Assembly (NCBI GenBank): GCA_019633425.1 | Contig: WSUB01000251.1 | Location: forward strand, 1 to 45,093 | Direction: 5' to 3' | DNA from: Tulasnella sp. 424 | Taxonomy: Eukaryota; Basidiomycota; Agaricomycetes; Cantharellales; Tulasnellaceae | Length of the DNA stretch: 45,093 nt | Shown here: positions 32,406 through 44,200 of the stretch, piece after piece | Layout: the number at the start of each line of letters is the position of its first letter | Position numbering within the stretch: position 1 is the first letter of the stretch | The notes under the pieces: generated by a model | The model's database searches: none | What the model was told of the DNA's origin: nothing | Seen by the model: only the letters and a program-made list of their open reading frames with translations | Translations under genes and position numbers: made by a program

Positions 32406-34900
32406 ATGCAAGAAGACGAAAGCCACGATGCCGGCGGTTCTGGCTTGCCCGGGCTGGACCGCGACGTCTCCTCCGGTAGATTCCCGCTGAGCGCCAAGCT
32501 GGTATGTCCTTCCCGGGTCCTAAAGAGCGATCTACATAGCTCATGAGATATACTCCTTTGGCAGATAGATAAACTCGAGAAGCTTGCGAAATGGCGAATT
32601 GATGAGTCATCATTCGAATTCCCCAAGGACGCCCCCCAGTTTCGTGGAGGAAACGCGACGGTGGTAAAAGCGTTTTTGATCTCCCCCTCCGGTGGCATAG
32701 ACCGAGAGGACCCGTACGATCCTCCGAAAAGCCAAACTCTCGATTCCGATAGTCCGGGAGGGGAAACGTCTTCGCGGCGAAAGGTCCGTGCAGCACAGCT
32801 CCTCCGTTGATTTATAGTGACGTTGGGCGGCTCATCGTTTCGAACCTCACAGCCTGTAGCAGTGAAAAAAATGAACATATCAGACGAACGAGAGAGGGTA
32901 TTGGGGGTAAGAATCCTCCATCGAATTACGCGGTGCTTTCAGCGCTAACTCTTTCGGGCTCAGTTGACACTGAGAGAAGCGGGATTCTTGGTCGACCTTT
33001 CTCACGAAAACATCATCAAACTCGAAGGATTCGTCGAGAACATTTCCGAGGATACGATCTGGCTGGTCTTTCCCTGGGAAGACAACGGTACCTTGAGGGA
33101 CTTTATCGCCTCAGCGGAGTGGGAAATTCCGGAAAGAATGTCACTGGTACAATCCAACTACTTTCTTTCGGCAAATCTCTAAGACTCTGCATTCCAGATT
33201 AACGACGTCACTGGAGGAGTAGAATACCTCCATAGCCGACAGCCCCCCATCCGTCACGGTGACCTGAAATCCGTACGTTCCGAGAGCATCATTTATGAAC
33301 CACTCGCTAACATCGTCCTAAATTTTCAGATCAACATATTGGTCAACTCCAAATGCCGAGCGGTAATTACCGACTTTGGATCCGCTCGGCGTCTCACAGC
33401 CAATGCTCTGAACAAGGAGACGAGACCAACTGAGACCAAACCGCAGGCAGCGCTGTCGCTTGAAGCAACGTTCTGCAGCTCCACCAATACCATGGGCATC
33501 ACGTTGACAGGGGATAAGTACACGCTTCGGTGGGCCCCGCCAGAGGTACTGAAAGAGGAGGAACTATCCTTGAGAGCGATATCTGGGCATTGGGGTGGGT
33601 GGCTTATGAGGTAGGAAAGTTCGATTACTATCCTGCTCACGATTGAGTCTCACAAAATATCCTCAAAATAGGTGATGACAAACTCAATTCCGTTCCAAGA
33701 TGTCGCCAAGGACGCCATCGTTATCAAACGGGTCATTCAGGGAGATCTCCCATCCATAACCGACCACGCTCGCATGTCGCTGATTCAGGCGCTTTGTTCG
33801 CTCATGCTTGCGTGTTGGAGCATCGACCCTACGAAACGACCGACTGCCAAGGGTTTTCGAATCTCAATCGATTGGATTGTGGGTAATGCTGATTCAGGAT
33901 GAAGTACATGCAACTGACGAATTTAATACAGCTGATGATCGCCCCAGACCCGATACGGACCACAGATACAGCGGCGTCTAGAGCTCGCTCTCCAGCGCTT
34001 CTGATGCAACTGGGACGGATGCACAGAAAGCAAAATGACTACACCAACGCGTTGGAATTCTTCACCAACGCTTTGGGTTGGTACAGAGACATCGGTGACA
34101 GAAGAGGACAGGCCACGGCGCTGCTTCAGCTGGCCACTGTGCATCGGGTTCGAAGCGAGTTTAGTCAGGCCGTTAAACTCTGCTCTGAAGCCCTCCAAAT
34201 CCGGACCGACATCGGCGACAGAAGCGGGAGAGCCTCTGTCCTCTGGGGTCTCGCTGAGGTGCATCGGTATCGAGGCGAGTACAGCAAGGCCGTCACTGTC
34301 TACTCCGAGGTCCTACAAATCCGCACCGACACGGGCAACAGGCGAGGGAAAGTCAACGTTCTGCAGGGTCTCGCTGAGGTGCATCGATTGCTAAAGGAGT
34401 ACAGCCAGGCCGTTACATTCTACTCCGAGGCGCTGCAAATCTGCACCGACATCGGCGACAGAGAAGGGAAGGCCTTCGCTCTGTGGGGTCTCGCCTCGGT
34501 GCATCAGGCTCGAGAAGAGTACAGCGAGGCCGTTACATTCCACACTGAGGCTCTACAAATCCGCACCGACATTGGCGATAGACTTGGGAGGGCCACTATT
34601 CTGCTGAGCCTCGCTGAGATCCATCGGCTTCGACACGAGTATAGCCAGGCCATCACGCTCAGCTCTGAAGCACTGAAGATCTCTACCGACATCGGCGACC
34701 GACAGGGGACAGCCTACGCTTTGTTGAACTTCGCCGACGCGCATCGCGATCAGGGCAACTCCGGTGATGCAATTTGTCGTTATCCGGAAGCTGCTGAAAT
34801 CTTCGAACAAATCGGACATACTGGGAATGCCGCTTACGCTGCAGCCGAAGCTGTTAAACTCCGTCAATTGACCAAGCGAGATTCAGAAGCAGCTAGTTGA
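32406..34900 (+). pseudogene. kinase-TPR fusion, copy B, one-base deletion in the kinase
   Basis: The exon layout is identical to copy A: 32406-32501, 32565-32783, 32853-32906, 32964-33146, 33198-33272, 33330-33610, 33672-33878 and 33932-34900. Exon 6 is 281 nt rather than 282. One base is missing near 33563-33570 (GAGGAACTATCCTTGAG against GAGGAACCAATCCTTGAG in copy A). The frame then runs LRAISGHWGGWLMR to a stop, and SDIWALGW plus the C-lobe are lost. HGDLKS and DFGSAR are still present upstream. Exons 7 and 8 keep their own frame, with seven TPRs in 969 nt ending at TGA 34898-34900. This is either a recent pseudogene or a sequencing error. A truncated kinase plus a separately translated TPR protein is also possible. 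Confidence 0.8.
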
Positions 34901-35221
34901 TGTTTCTTGGAGACCCCCGAGATTGCTGATTCCAGCCTAAAATTCACGTAACACATGCAACGTACGCATTTAGTTGCCCTATGCTTTGTCGTTTCATGCA
35001 CTCACTCTCTATTTCCGCCGCCTCTTGTTCTTCTCCTGTGACAGAATCATTCAACGATCTTTCTTTCCGTCGGATCTCCTGCCCTCTCTACCAACCGTCC
35101 CCTCTTTCTCTCACGTCCCGACACTACAGATTAGAATCAACGTTTCATGTTTTCCGAGTCGCTGTGTGTAGTAAAACAAATGAGTCTGAATGACACGTGG
35201 CTAAACAGGGACGATACACCT

Positions 35222-35907
35222 CTCAGCGGGTTAACGCTAAGCTTCCTTTAGCCAGTTTACCGGCAGCGTTCTCAAACATGAGGCGGCCGCGCCTGGTCTT
35301 CCCGCCTGCACTAGCTCCTAGTGCAGTAATGAGTTCGCGCTTGGGGTGTGAAATGAGGTGATACTGGAGGTTTCTGATCGGAAAGCAAGCAAGATTCGAT
35401 AAATGATGATAACAGCGGGACGAACCTTGCTCTGCCACTTGTCCTGCATACTTGACGAACCAGCATTCAGACAGTAGTATACAGCATATCAAAGCTATTA
35501 GATCTCTTCGTCGCTGTCCCGGAATCCACCAAGCTTTTGTTGAACATTCAGCGACAAAGACTGCTACCCGGTCAGACAACATGCGCGCGCAGAGGAAAAC
35601 CACTCAAACAATTTACGAGTATCAGCATTCGGAGCAAGTAAGAGCACAGCGCTCTTCTCCTTAGATTGTTTCGAAGTTTTAAGGTCTTCGTCTTTCTCGT
35701 TCTCGAGTATCAAGTCGGGGAGGGTGACGTCTAGCTGGCTCGGAGCTCCTTCGCCGTGTCAGCCGCCTTCTCTTGGTTCTCCTTGTCCGCTATTTCTGTG
35801 TATTTCTTCTTCCCCGGGATATCATTAGGCCTTTCGCGGGATCCTCGATGGTCCGCCGTTGGCAAGGGGGTAAGGCAAAAAGAAAGGATGAAAGTCCGAT
35901 GACGTCA
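35222..35907 (-). pseudogene. conserved minus-strand coding-like block, copy B
   Basis: Best preserved of the three. From the minus-strand 5' side: EIADKENQEKAADTAKEL (near 35790-35740), then TLPDLILENEKDED (near 35720), KQSKEKSAVLLLAPNADT up to a donor-like site, and finally SHPKRELITALGASAGG with RLMFENAAGKLAKG ending at a TGA at 35223. One frame change remains between the first two blocks unless an unseen intron lies there. Unknown family; basic and acidic runs and a GGKT string without a full P-loop. Confidence 0.35.
35900..35907. promoter_or_regulatory. CRE-like palindrome TGACGTCA
   Basis: A perfect TGACGTCA, the binding site of CREB/ATF-type bZIP factors. It lies just upstream of the minus-strand block of unit B. 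Units A (TGATGTCA, about 4102) and C (TGACGTCG, about 42318) have single-base variants at the same place. Confidence 0.3.
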
Positions 35908-38600
35908 TAAGCCAAGGTCGATGTTTCTTTCTTTTGGCTGTGCCTGGGCCTAGTGGCATCGTCTCTGGCCAATCGTCCTGGCACTGACCCCTAATTATAG
36001 ACTCAATGGCCCATCCCTACCCATGGCCACTCTGTTTCTCTGTCCCAACGGCAAGGGGGTGTCCAATTGTAGGGATTTCAAAGGATGACGCGCAACTTGT
36101 CCCCCATGAAGCCGAGAACATGCCCCCCGCTAAAATCGCGAGCGGATTGTGGTCTCCTTCCAAACGCTACATCCTCTCCCTCTCCCTCTCTCATCTACCT
36201 AATGATGGATAAGTTAGTCGGGGAGCGTAGCCTGAGTAATCAATCAAGCTGACTCGGTCGACGGCAAGGACTCTTTGAACGCGGTTAGACCCTGAAAAGT
36301 TGGGTTGGGCGCCCCTTGCTTGACCTCTTCCAACGTGATGCATCACCTCCCAAACGACTCGCGGCGTCAAGGCGCTCCCCACCTTCAGTCCAACACGGCG
36401 ATACGAAGCGCTGGCATCCCTTGGTCTGGTTACTTTTTGTTCCATGACCTTTGTGGACGCTCTCTCGGTCATCAAATCCCAGTCCAATCTGAAATCTCTC
36501 TCCGACTTCACCTCCACCTTACTCCCCCAACCCAACGCACCCGCTTCGGTCCTCGCACGTCCTTGAACTACTTTCTTTCCATGCCCGTCTTTCGTTCGTG
36601 GCAGTTGCAGCTTTCAAAGTCCATTCTTTCATCTCGCATCGTCGCGCACGACATGCAGCGCCCCAAGTCTCCGTCTACGGAGCTGAACCCCCCACGAGGA
36701 GCCAGGCGATGGCATGGCCATTCCTTCTGATATATTGACGTACGCTGGAGGCGTCGAGACTCCGATTCCTGGTGTCGAGGAGTGCGTTATACGCTACAGC
36801 AACTCAAGCTACGGACCAACGAGACTGGTGCCTCGCTCATCTACTCGCTCAGCCAATTGAACCCTGCTATATTGCGAGTGGCGCGGAGTGGGATGACTGA
36901 GGGACCGGAATATAGTCAAGGTACGTCACGCACTTCACTTCGCGACGAAAGGGAAACGTAGTGCTAAGAGAGTTTGGTGAACAGAACAATGCCGATCCCT
37001 TCGAAGCCACCGGGAAGCAGCGTTACAAAGCTATCAAAATTTGGCTCTCCCTTTACAATTATCAAGGAGTTTGCCGTATAGTGAAAGAAAGTACCGGTTA
37101 ACCCTCTCTCGATGGAAATGTGAGTAGTGACCTGGTGTGGGCGTATTCGGCAAGATGACGGATATTGGGCCGCTGACCATTTCTTTTTTGCGTGCGTTCA
37201 TAGTTCGCTTCTGGGGGCTCGGGCCATTGCTTGTCAGGCCAGGTGCATACATTTAATCGGGATTCTAGTTAAAAAATGGAAGATTAGCATCTAAGGATCA
37301 GCCTCAAGGTCGAGCTTGGCGGACGGTGAGTAGTGTCTGGATCTCAGAATTCTTTCCAGATACTGACCGACTGTTTGTCCCAACAACGTACGCTCCCAAC
37401 AGCTCAAGTTGGTGTTCAGCGCGGTCGATAGCTCTTCGCCTCCTTGGTCAACTAGTCAAGTTAACCGAGTTTGGCTGAATCACGTGGAGACAGAGCGGCT
37501 GGGCCGCAAAGAAGACCACGGCCAGGCCCTTGAGCTGGAACAAGAATGTCCCCCACTGATCCAGTCTGGAGTGGACAGAACAACGCCAAGGAAACTTGAA
37601 TATGTTGTCAAGCAGCCTAACACCGCTACGATCATTCGTCGGTCCCGTTTCCAACTGTTGTCGATTTACCCTTCTTCAATTGATCGAACGTGAGTAGTCG
37701 CCTGGCATCTAAAGCATCGACAGGATAACTGATCTTGAGCGACTGACTTAGCGTTTCACTTGAAGACATAATTGTATACGTTCCGTCGGGGTGGATGGCG
37801 AGTAGTGTCTGACGATCCCTGATAGAGTCCAAGAACTACTCGCCGGTGTTCTTCACAATCGTTTTCTCTATCTTCAGGTCTTGCTGGTTAATAATCAGTA
37901 TACGTTACCTGCATGTCCTTGTTCCCCTGGTGTTCCAGAGCCATGGCTCGTCCTGCTCCTCTCCTCCTTTGACTCTTTTGATCCTCTTGTGACCCACGCA
38001 CGCGATATCGCGCATTTGCGCCGAGTCGCACATGTGCTCGACACTTTTAAACTTGCTCTGGTTTCAATGACGGTGAGGAAAGAGTACTTCAGATGGGGCT
38101 GTGAAATTTAGTATGCTCTGAAGGACTCGCTGCGGAGACAACCGTGGTGAGAATTTGGCTTAGAGGTAAGGCATCAATCCAACCTCTTCGACACCCTGAA
38201 CTCCCTGACAGCAATTTGAAAACCAAATTTCCTTTTCTTAGCAGTAGGTGGACAAATATGGATAACGTCAAGCGCTCGGGAGCGAGACGGAGTGAAACTA
38301 AACCAAAGTCTGCCAATGTAAGAAGCTATATATCATCGTTTTTACAGCCTCGTCGATTCCAGAAAAATTGCCTCTCGCCATTGCGTGGATGGCGTTACAA
38401 AATGTCTTATCGTGTGGCTTCAATTAAGGGGCGAGGAAAGAGTACTTCGCGTGGGTCGGGGAGATTTGGTATGCCCTGAAGGACTCTCTGCGGAGACAAG
38501 GAAACGGGGATGGCTAAAGAGAAAACTCTCGCCTTTCGACTTCGATGCAGAGAGTATATACGAGAAAAGAACAATGATACCGGCCTAGTAAGGACATGCT

Positions 38601-38803
38601 AAACAAGCGGCCAGTTTCAGGACCACTGCGGCATTCCCTTTTACCTCGCGGAGAAAGATGCAGTGCTCGGTGGGAAAAACCTCTCGCCGCGATTCATCAC
38701 CCAGGCCCCTATCAACACTCAATCCGCGTCTCTTCATCTCTGCGAAGACTATCCAAACTGCGACTCTTACCATCACTTAGCCTCTTTTCGCTTATATCAT
38801 TCT
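38601..38803. other. 5' flank of kinase-TPR unit C
   Basis: Similar to the 5' flanks of A and B only in the last 100 bp or so (CTCTGCGAAG...CATCACTTAGCCT). The upstream duplicated segment of A and B is missing here. Contains the presumed promoter of copy C. Confidence 0.45.
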
Positions 38804-41295
38804 ATGCAAAGAGACGAAAGCCACGATGCCGGCGCTTCTGGCTTGCCCGGGCTGGACCACGACGCCTCCTCCGGTGGATTCCCGCTGAGCACCAAGCTGG
38901 TACGTCCTTCCTGGGTCCCGAAGGGCGGTTTCAATAGCTCACGAAATAATACTCTTTTTGGTAGAGAGAAAAACTCGAGAAGCTTGCGAAATGGCGAATT
39001 GATGAGTCATCATTCGAATTCCCCAAGGACGCCACCGAGTTTCGTGGAGGAAACGCGACGGTGGTAAAAGCGTTTTTGATCCCCCCCTCCGATGGTATAG
39101 ACCGGGAGGACTCGTACGATCCTACGAAAAGCCAAACTCTCGGTTCCGATAGTCCGGAAGGGGAAACGTCTTCGCGGCGAAAGGTCCGTGCAGCACAGCT
39201 CCTCCGTTGATTTATAGTGACGTTGGGCAGCTCATCGTTTCCAACCTCACAGCCTGTAGCAGTGAAAAAAATGAACATATCAGACGAACGAGAGAGGGTA
39301 TTGGGGGTAAGAATCCTCCATCAAATCACGCGGTGCTTTCAGCGCTAACTTTCGGCTCAGTTGACACTGAGAGAAGCGGGATTCTTGGTCGACCTTTCTC
39401 ATGAAAACGTCATCGAGCTCGAAGGATTCGTCGAGGACTTGTCCAATCATATAGTCTGGCTGGTGTTCCCCTGGGAAGACAACGGCACCTTGAGGGACTT
39501 TATCGCGTCAGCAGAGTGGGAAATCCCGGAACGAATCTGGCTGGTACGATCAAATGACTTTCCTCGAACCCACCTCTGACACTCTCTACTCAAGATTGAC
39601 GACGTGGCCAGAGGAGTAGAGTACCTCCATAGTTGCCAGGCCCCCCATCCGTCACGGCGACCTGAAATCCGTTCGTTCCGAGAGCATCATTATGAACCAC
39701 TGGCTAACATCGACCTAAATTTTCAGATCAACATATTGGTAAACTCAGAATGCCGCGCGGTAATTACCGACTTTGGATCTGCTCGGCGTCTCACAGCCAA
39801 TGATCCAGACAAGGAGACGACACAAACTGAGCACAAGCCGGAGGCCGCCCTGTCGATCGAAGCCATGTTCTGCAGTTCTACCAATACGATGGGCATAACG
39901 TTGACCGGGGATAAGTACACGCTTCGCTGGGCCCCCCCAGAGGTTCTGAGAGATGAGGAGCTTAGCCTTGGGAGCGACATCTGGGCATTAGGATGGGTGG
40001 CTTATGAGGTAAGGTATGATTACTACAGTGTTCACGATCGAGTCTCACAAAACCTGCAACGAAACAGGTAATGACGAACTCAATTCCGTTCCAAGATGTC
40101 GGCAAGGACGCTATCGTTATCATGCGGGTCGTTCGGGGAGATCTCCCTTCCATCACCAACCACGCTCGCATGTCACTCATTCAGGCGCTCTGTTCGCTCA
40201 TGCTTGCGTGTTGGAGCATCGACCCTGGAAAGCGACCGACTGCCAAGGATTGTCGAATGTCAATCGGTTGGATGGCGAGTAATACTGATTTGGATCAACC
40301 ACACGCAATTGACAAATTCGATACAGCCTATGATCGTTCCAAACCCAATACGAACTACAGATACAGCGGCTTCTAGGGCTTGCTCTCCAGCGCTTCTGAT
40401 GGCACTGGGACGGATGCACAGACACCAGGGTGACTACGCCAACGCGTTGGACTTCTACACCAACGCTTTGGATAGTTACAGGGACATCGATAACAGTCAA
40501 GGATGTGCCACTGCGCTGGTCGAGCTCGCCCAGATTCATCGGCTTCAAAGCAAGCACAGCAAGGCCCTCGCATTCTACTCGGAAGCCCTCCAAATCTACA
40601 CCGACGTTGACGACACGGAGGGGAGAGCCGGCTCTCTTTTTGGTCTCGCTGAGATCCACCGATATCGAACCGGCTACAGTCAAGCCGTTACATTCTACTC
40701 CGAGGCCCTTCAAATCTACAGCGACGTTGGCAACAAGCAAGGGAGAGCCGCCGCTCTTGTAGGTCTCGCGGATGTGCATCAAGCTCGAAAGGAGTACAAC
40801 CAGGCCATTGAATTGTACTCCGAGGGACTACAAATCCGCACTGAAATCGGCGACAGACGCAGGAGCGCCTACGCTCTTTTGGGGCTCGCTGACGTGCATC
40901 GGGATCGAAAGGAGTACGACCAGGCCATTACTTTCTACTCCCAAGTCCTACAAATCCGCACCGACTTCGGGGACAAAATGGGAAGAGCCGACGTTCTTAT
41001 GAGTATCGCTGACATTCATCGGCTTGGGAACGAGTACAGCCAAGCCATCAAACTCAATTCCGAAGCCCTGGAAATTTCTACCGACATCGGCCACCAATAC
41101 GGGAGAGCTTATGCTCTGTTGTACCTTGCTGAGGTTCATCGTGATCAGAGTAACCACGGTGACGCAATTAGTCGATTTACCGAAGCTGCTCAAGTTTTTG
41201 AACAAGTTGAAGAAACTCAGTCTGCAACTTACGCCTTAGAACAAGCTGCTACACTCCGTCAATTATCCAAGCAAGATTCAGAAGAAGCCACTTGA
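38804..41295 (+). pseudogene. kinase-TPR fusion, copy C, one-base insertion and GC donor
   Basis: Exons by homology: 38804-38899, 38965-39183, 39253-39306, 39361-39543, 39595-39670 (76 nt instead of 75), 39727-40008, 40068-40274 and 40327-41295. An extra G near 39639-39641 (CAGGCCCCCCATC against CAGCCCCCCATC in A) shifts the frame just before HGDLKS. If the following 56 bp intron is retained, 76 + 56 nt is divisible by three. The frame then resumes at INILVNSE and DFGSAR, but the catalytic HGD motif is replaced. The last intron starts with GC (GCGAGT) instead of GT. Exon 8 is intact, with seven TPRs in 969 nt. The copy may yield a catalytically dead kinase-TPR protein or be a pseudogene. Confidence 0.75.
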
Positions 41296-44200
41296 AGTTT
41301 CCCGGAGACCTTCGAGATTGCTGATTCCAGTCTAAAGTTCACGTAACACATGCGACGTACGCATTTCTTTGTCCTATTTTCTATCGATCCCTGCACTAAT
41401 TCTCTGTCTCCTTCACCTCTTGGTTCTTTTCTCTGTGATAAAATCATTCGACGATGTTTCTTTCCGTCGGCTCTCCTGCCCATTCTACCAACCGCCCCCT
41501 CTTTCTCTCACGTCCCCAAGACCACAGATCAGAATCAAGGTTTCCTGTATTTTCAAGTCTCTATATGTAGTAAAACGAATGACTCTGAAGAACTAGTAGT
41601 TAAACACGCACGATATACCTCTCAGCGAATTTACCGCCAAGCTTTCTTGCGCGAGTTTATCGGCACCGTTTTCAAATATGAGGCAGCCACGCTTAGTCTT
41701 GCCGCCTGCGCCAGCTCCCAGAGCAGAGCAGTAGTGAGTTCGCGCTTGGGGTCTGAAATGAGGTGACGCTGGAGGTTTTCTGGTCGGAAAGTAAACAAGA
41801 TTTGATAAAGATGATAGGAGCCAGACGAGCCTCGGGCTTGCTCTGCCGCTTGTTCTGCGTGCTTGACGAACCAGCACCCAGACAATAGTATAGATCATAT
41901 TAGAGCTCCTAGAATTCCTCGTCGCTGTCGCGTAATCTAACAAGCTAATGTTTTAAATCTAGCGACAAAGGATGCATGCTGCCGGTCAGACAACATGCAC
42001 GCGCAGAGGAAAACCATGTAGACGACTTACGAGTATCAGCCTTCAGAGTAAATAAGAGCCTGACGCTCTTCTCCTTAGATAGTTTCGAAGTCTCAACGTC
42101 TTCGTCTTTCTCGTTCCCGAGTATCAAGTCCGGGAGGGTGTCGCGTAGCTGGGAGCTCCTTTGCTGTGTCAGCCGCCTTCCCTTTCTCCTTGTCCGCTAT
42201 CTCTTCGTTCTCCTTCTCTCAGGAACGTCATCACGCATTTTCGCGGTGTCCTGGGCGGTACGTCGTTGGCAGCGGGGTAAGGCAGCGAAAAGAAAGGATG
42301 GGGGAAGTTGAAAGTCCGATGACGTCGTACTTTTTGTTGTGCCTGGACCTGGTGGCATCGCCCTGGAACTGACCTCTAATTAGAGACGCAGTGCATTAAT
42401 GGCCCATCCCTACTCACTTTGCTTCTCTCTTTCTCCACAGCAAGCACGTGTCCAACTGTGAAAGGGATCTCAGAGGGAGACGCGCAACTGGTCCCCGAGG
42501 GCCATAAGGCCGGGAGCATGTCCTCGTCAAAATCAGGAGCCCGTTGTGTACTTGCTCTCCTCTCCCGCCAAGCACCCACGTCCTCTCCCTCTCCCTCCCT
42601 CATTCACCTAAAGATGGGTAAGTTAGTCGGGAAACCTAGTATGAGCAATCAATCAAACTGACTTAGTCCACGTTCCGACAGCGGCAACGACTCTTTTGAA
42701 CGCGGGCCAAACCCTGAAACTTGGGTTCCCCCACCTTGCCTGGCCTCCTTACAAGGCGATTCACCACCTCGCAAGCGACTTGCAGTATGAAGGGCCTCAG
42801 TTCATTCAATCCAACACGGCGGTGCAAAGTCCCTGACAGCCTTCGGTCGGGTTGCCTTTTGTGCCATGACTGGGGGATCTCGGTCATCGGGGTCCCAGTC
42901 CAACCTGAAATCTCTCCCTGATTTCACTTCCACCTTCCTCCCCCAACCCCCTTGCACGTGCTTCGGTCCTCGCACGTCCCTAAACTACTCCTTCCTCTCT
43001 ATACCAATCTTTGGTTTGTCGCAGTTTCAGCTCTCAAAGTCCATTCCGTCGTCCAATTTATTCCCCAGCGGCCCAAGGCACAAAGTGCGGCAAGTCTTTG
43101 GCTACAAAGCTGAACTCACACATTCAGCCTCATAACGAGCGAACGACGGCATTACGGTTCCCTACATATCTCGGCTTATGCTTTAGACGGACTCCGATTC
43201 CTGGTGTCGAATAGTGCGTTGTACGCTGCAACGGCTCAAGCCACGAACCAACACGACTAGTGCCTTGCTCCTCTACTCGCTCGGCCAGTCAAAGCCCGCC
43301 AAATAACACGGGGCGATGAGTGAAATGACCGGAGAGCCCGAATAGATATCAAGGTACGTTATACACTTCTCTTTGCGATTAGAGGGAAACATATCGCTAA
43401 GAGAGCTGGATGGACAGAACAATGCGGCGCCCTTTGAAGCCACCGTCAAGCAGCGTTACGAAGCTACCACGATTTTCCCCTGCCTTTACAATCGTTCAGC
43501 AAGTCTGGCGCGTAGTGAAAGCCAGTGCAGGTTATTCATTCTTCAATGGAAACGTGAGTTGTGACCTTCTATCGCGTCTTCGGCAGGATAACTGATTTCA
43601 GGCGACTGACCATATTATTTTTACATCCGTTCGTAGTTCGTCTCTCGGGGAGTCGTGGCTTTCTACGTCAAGAGAAGTGCATGGATTCTGCCGCTATTCT
43701 CGTTGAGGAACAAAAGATTGGCATCGAAGAATTAGTTCAAGCTCAAACTTGTCGGACGGCGAGGAGAGGCGAGCATCTTCGACTCGTTCCAAATTCGGAC
43801 CGACTGGTGGTTTCGACAATAACGTGAGTTGCGAAAGTAATCCACTTCTACCTCGTACGCTTCCAACAGCTCACGCACGGACGATAGCTCGTTCGTCTCC
43901 TCGGTCAACTAGCCGGGTCAGATAAGTTCAAGGAGCTTGCCGAACTGAGTGGGGGAGGTGGGCGGGTTGCCCAAGGGACTGAACCGTAAAGAAGGCCGCC
44001 ACGAGGTCATTCGAGCCGGAACAAAAATGTCCCCCGCCGATCCAATTTGGATTGAACAGGACAACGCCAAGGAAACCTAAAGCAGTTCAACGAGGCTAGG
44101 GAGATTCCCCCTTTCCGTTCCAACCATCGAGCGCGTCTGACGGCGTTTGAGTCGGATTCGGTTATAGTGGGGTTTAGCCTTCAACGGAAAAGTGAGCAAT

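Larger units (their letters stand above)
34901..38600. other. 3' flank of unit B
   Basis: Collinear with the flanks of A and C. It contains the conserved minus-strand block (35222-35907) and the plus-strand coding-like block (about 36890-37900, with NNADPFEATGKQRY near 36985). Near its end a segment of about 70 bp is present twice, about 345 bp apart (GAGGAAAGAGTACTTC at 38080 and 38435), and recurs in unit C near 44646. No intact gene was recognised. Confidence 0.45.
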
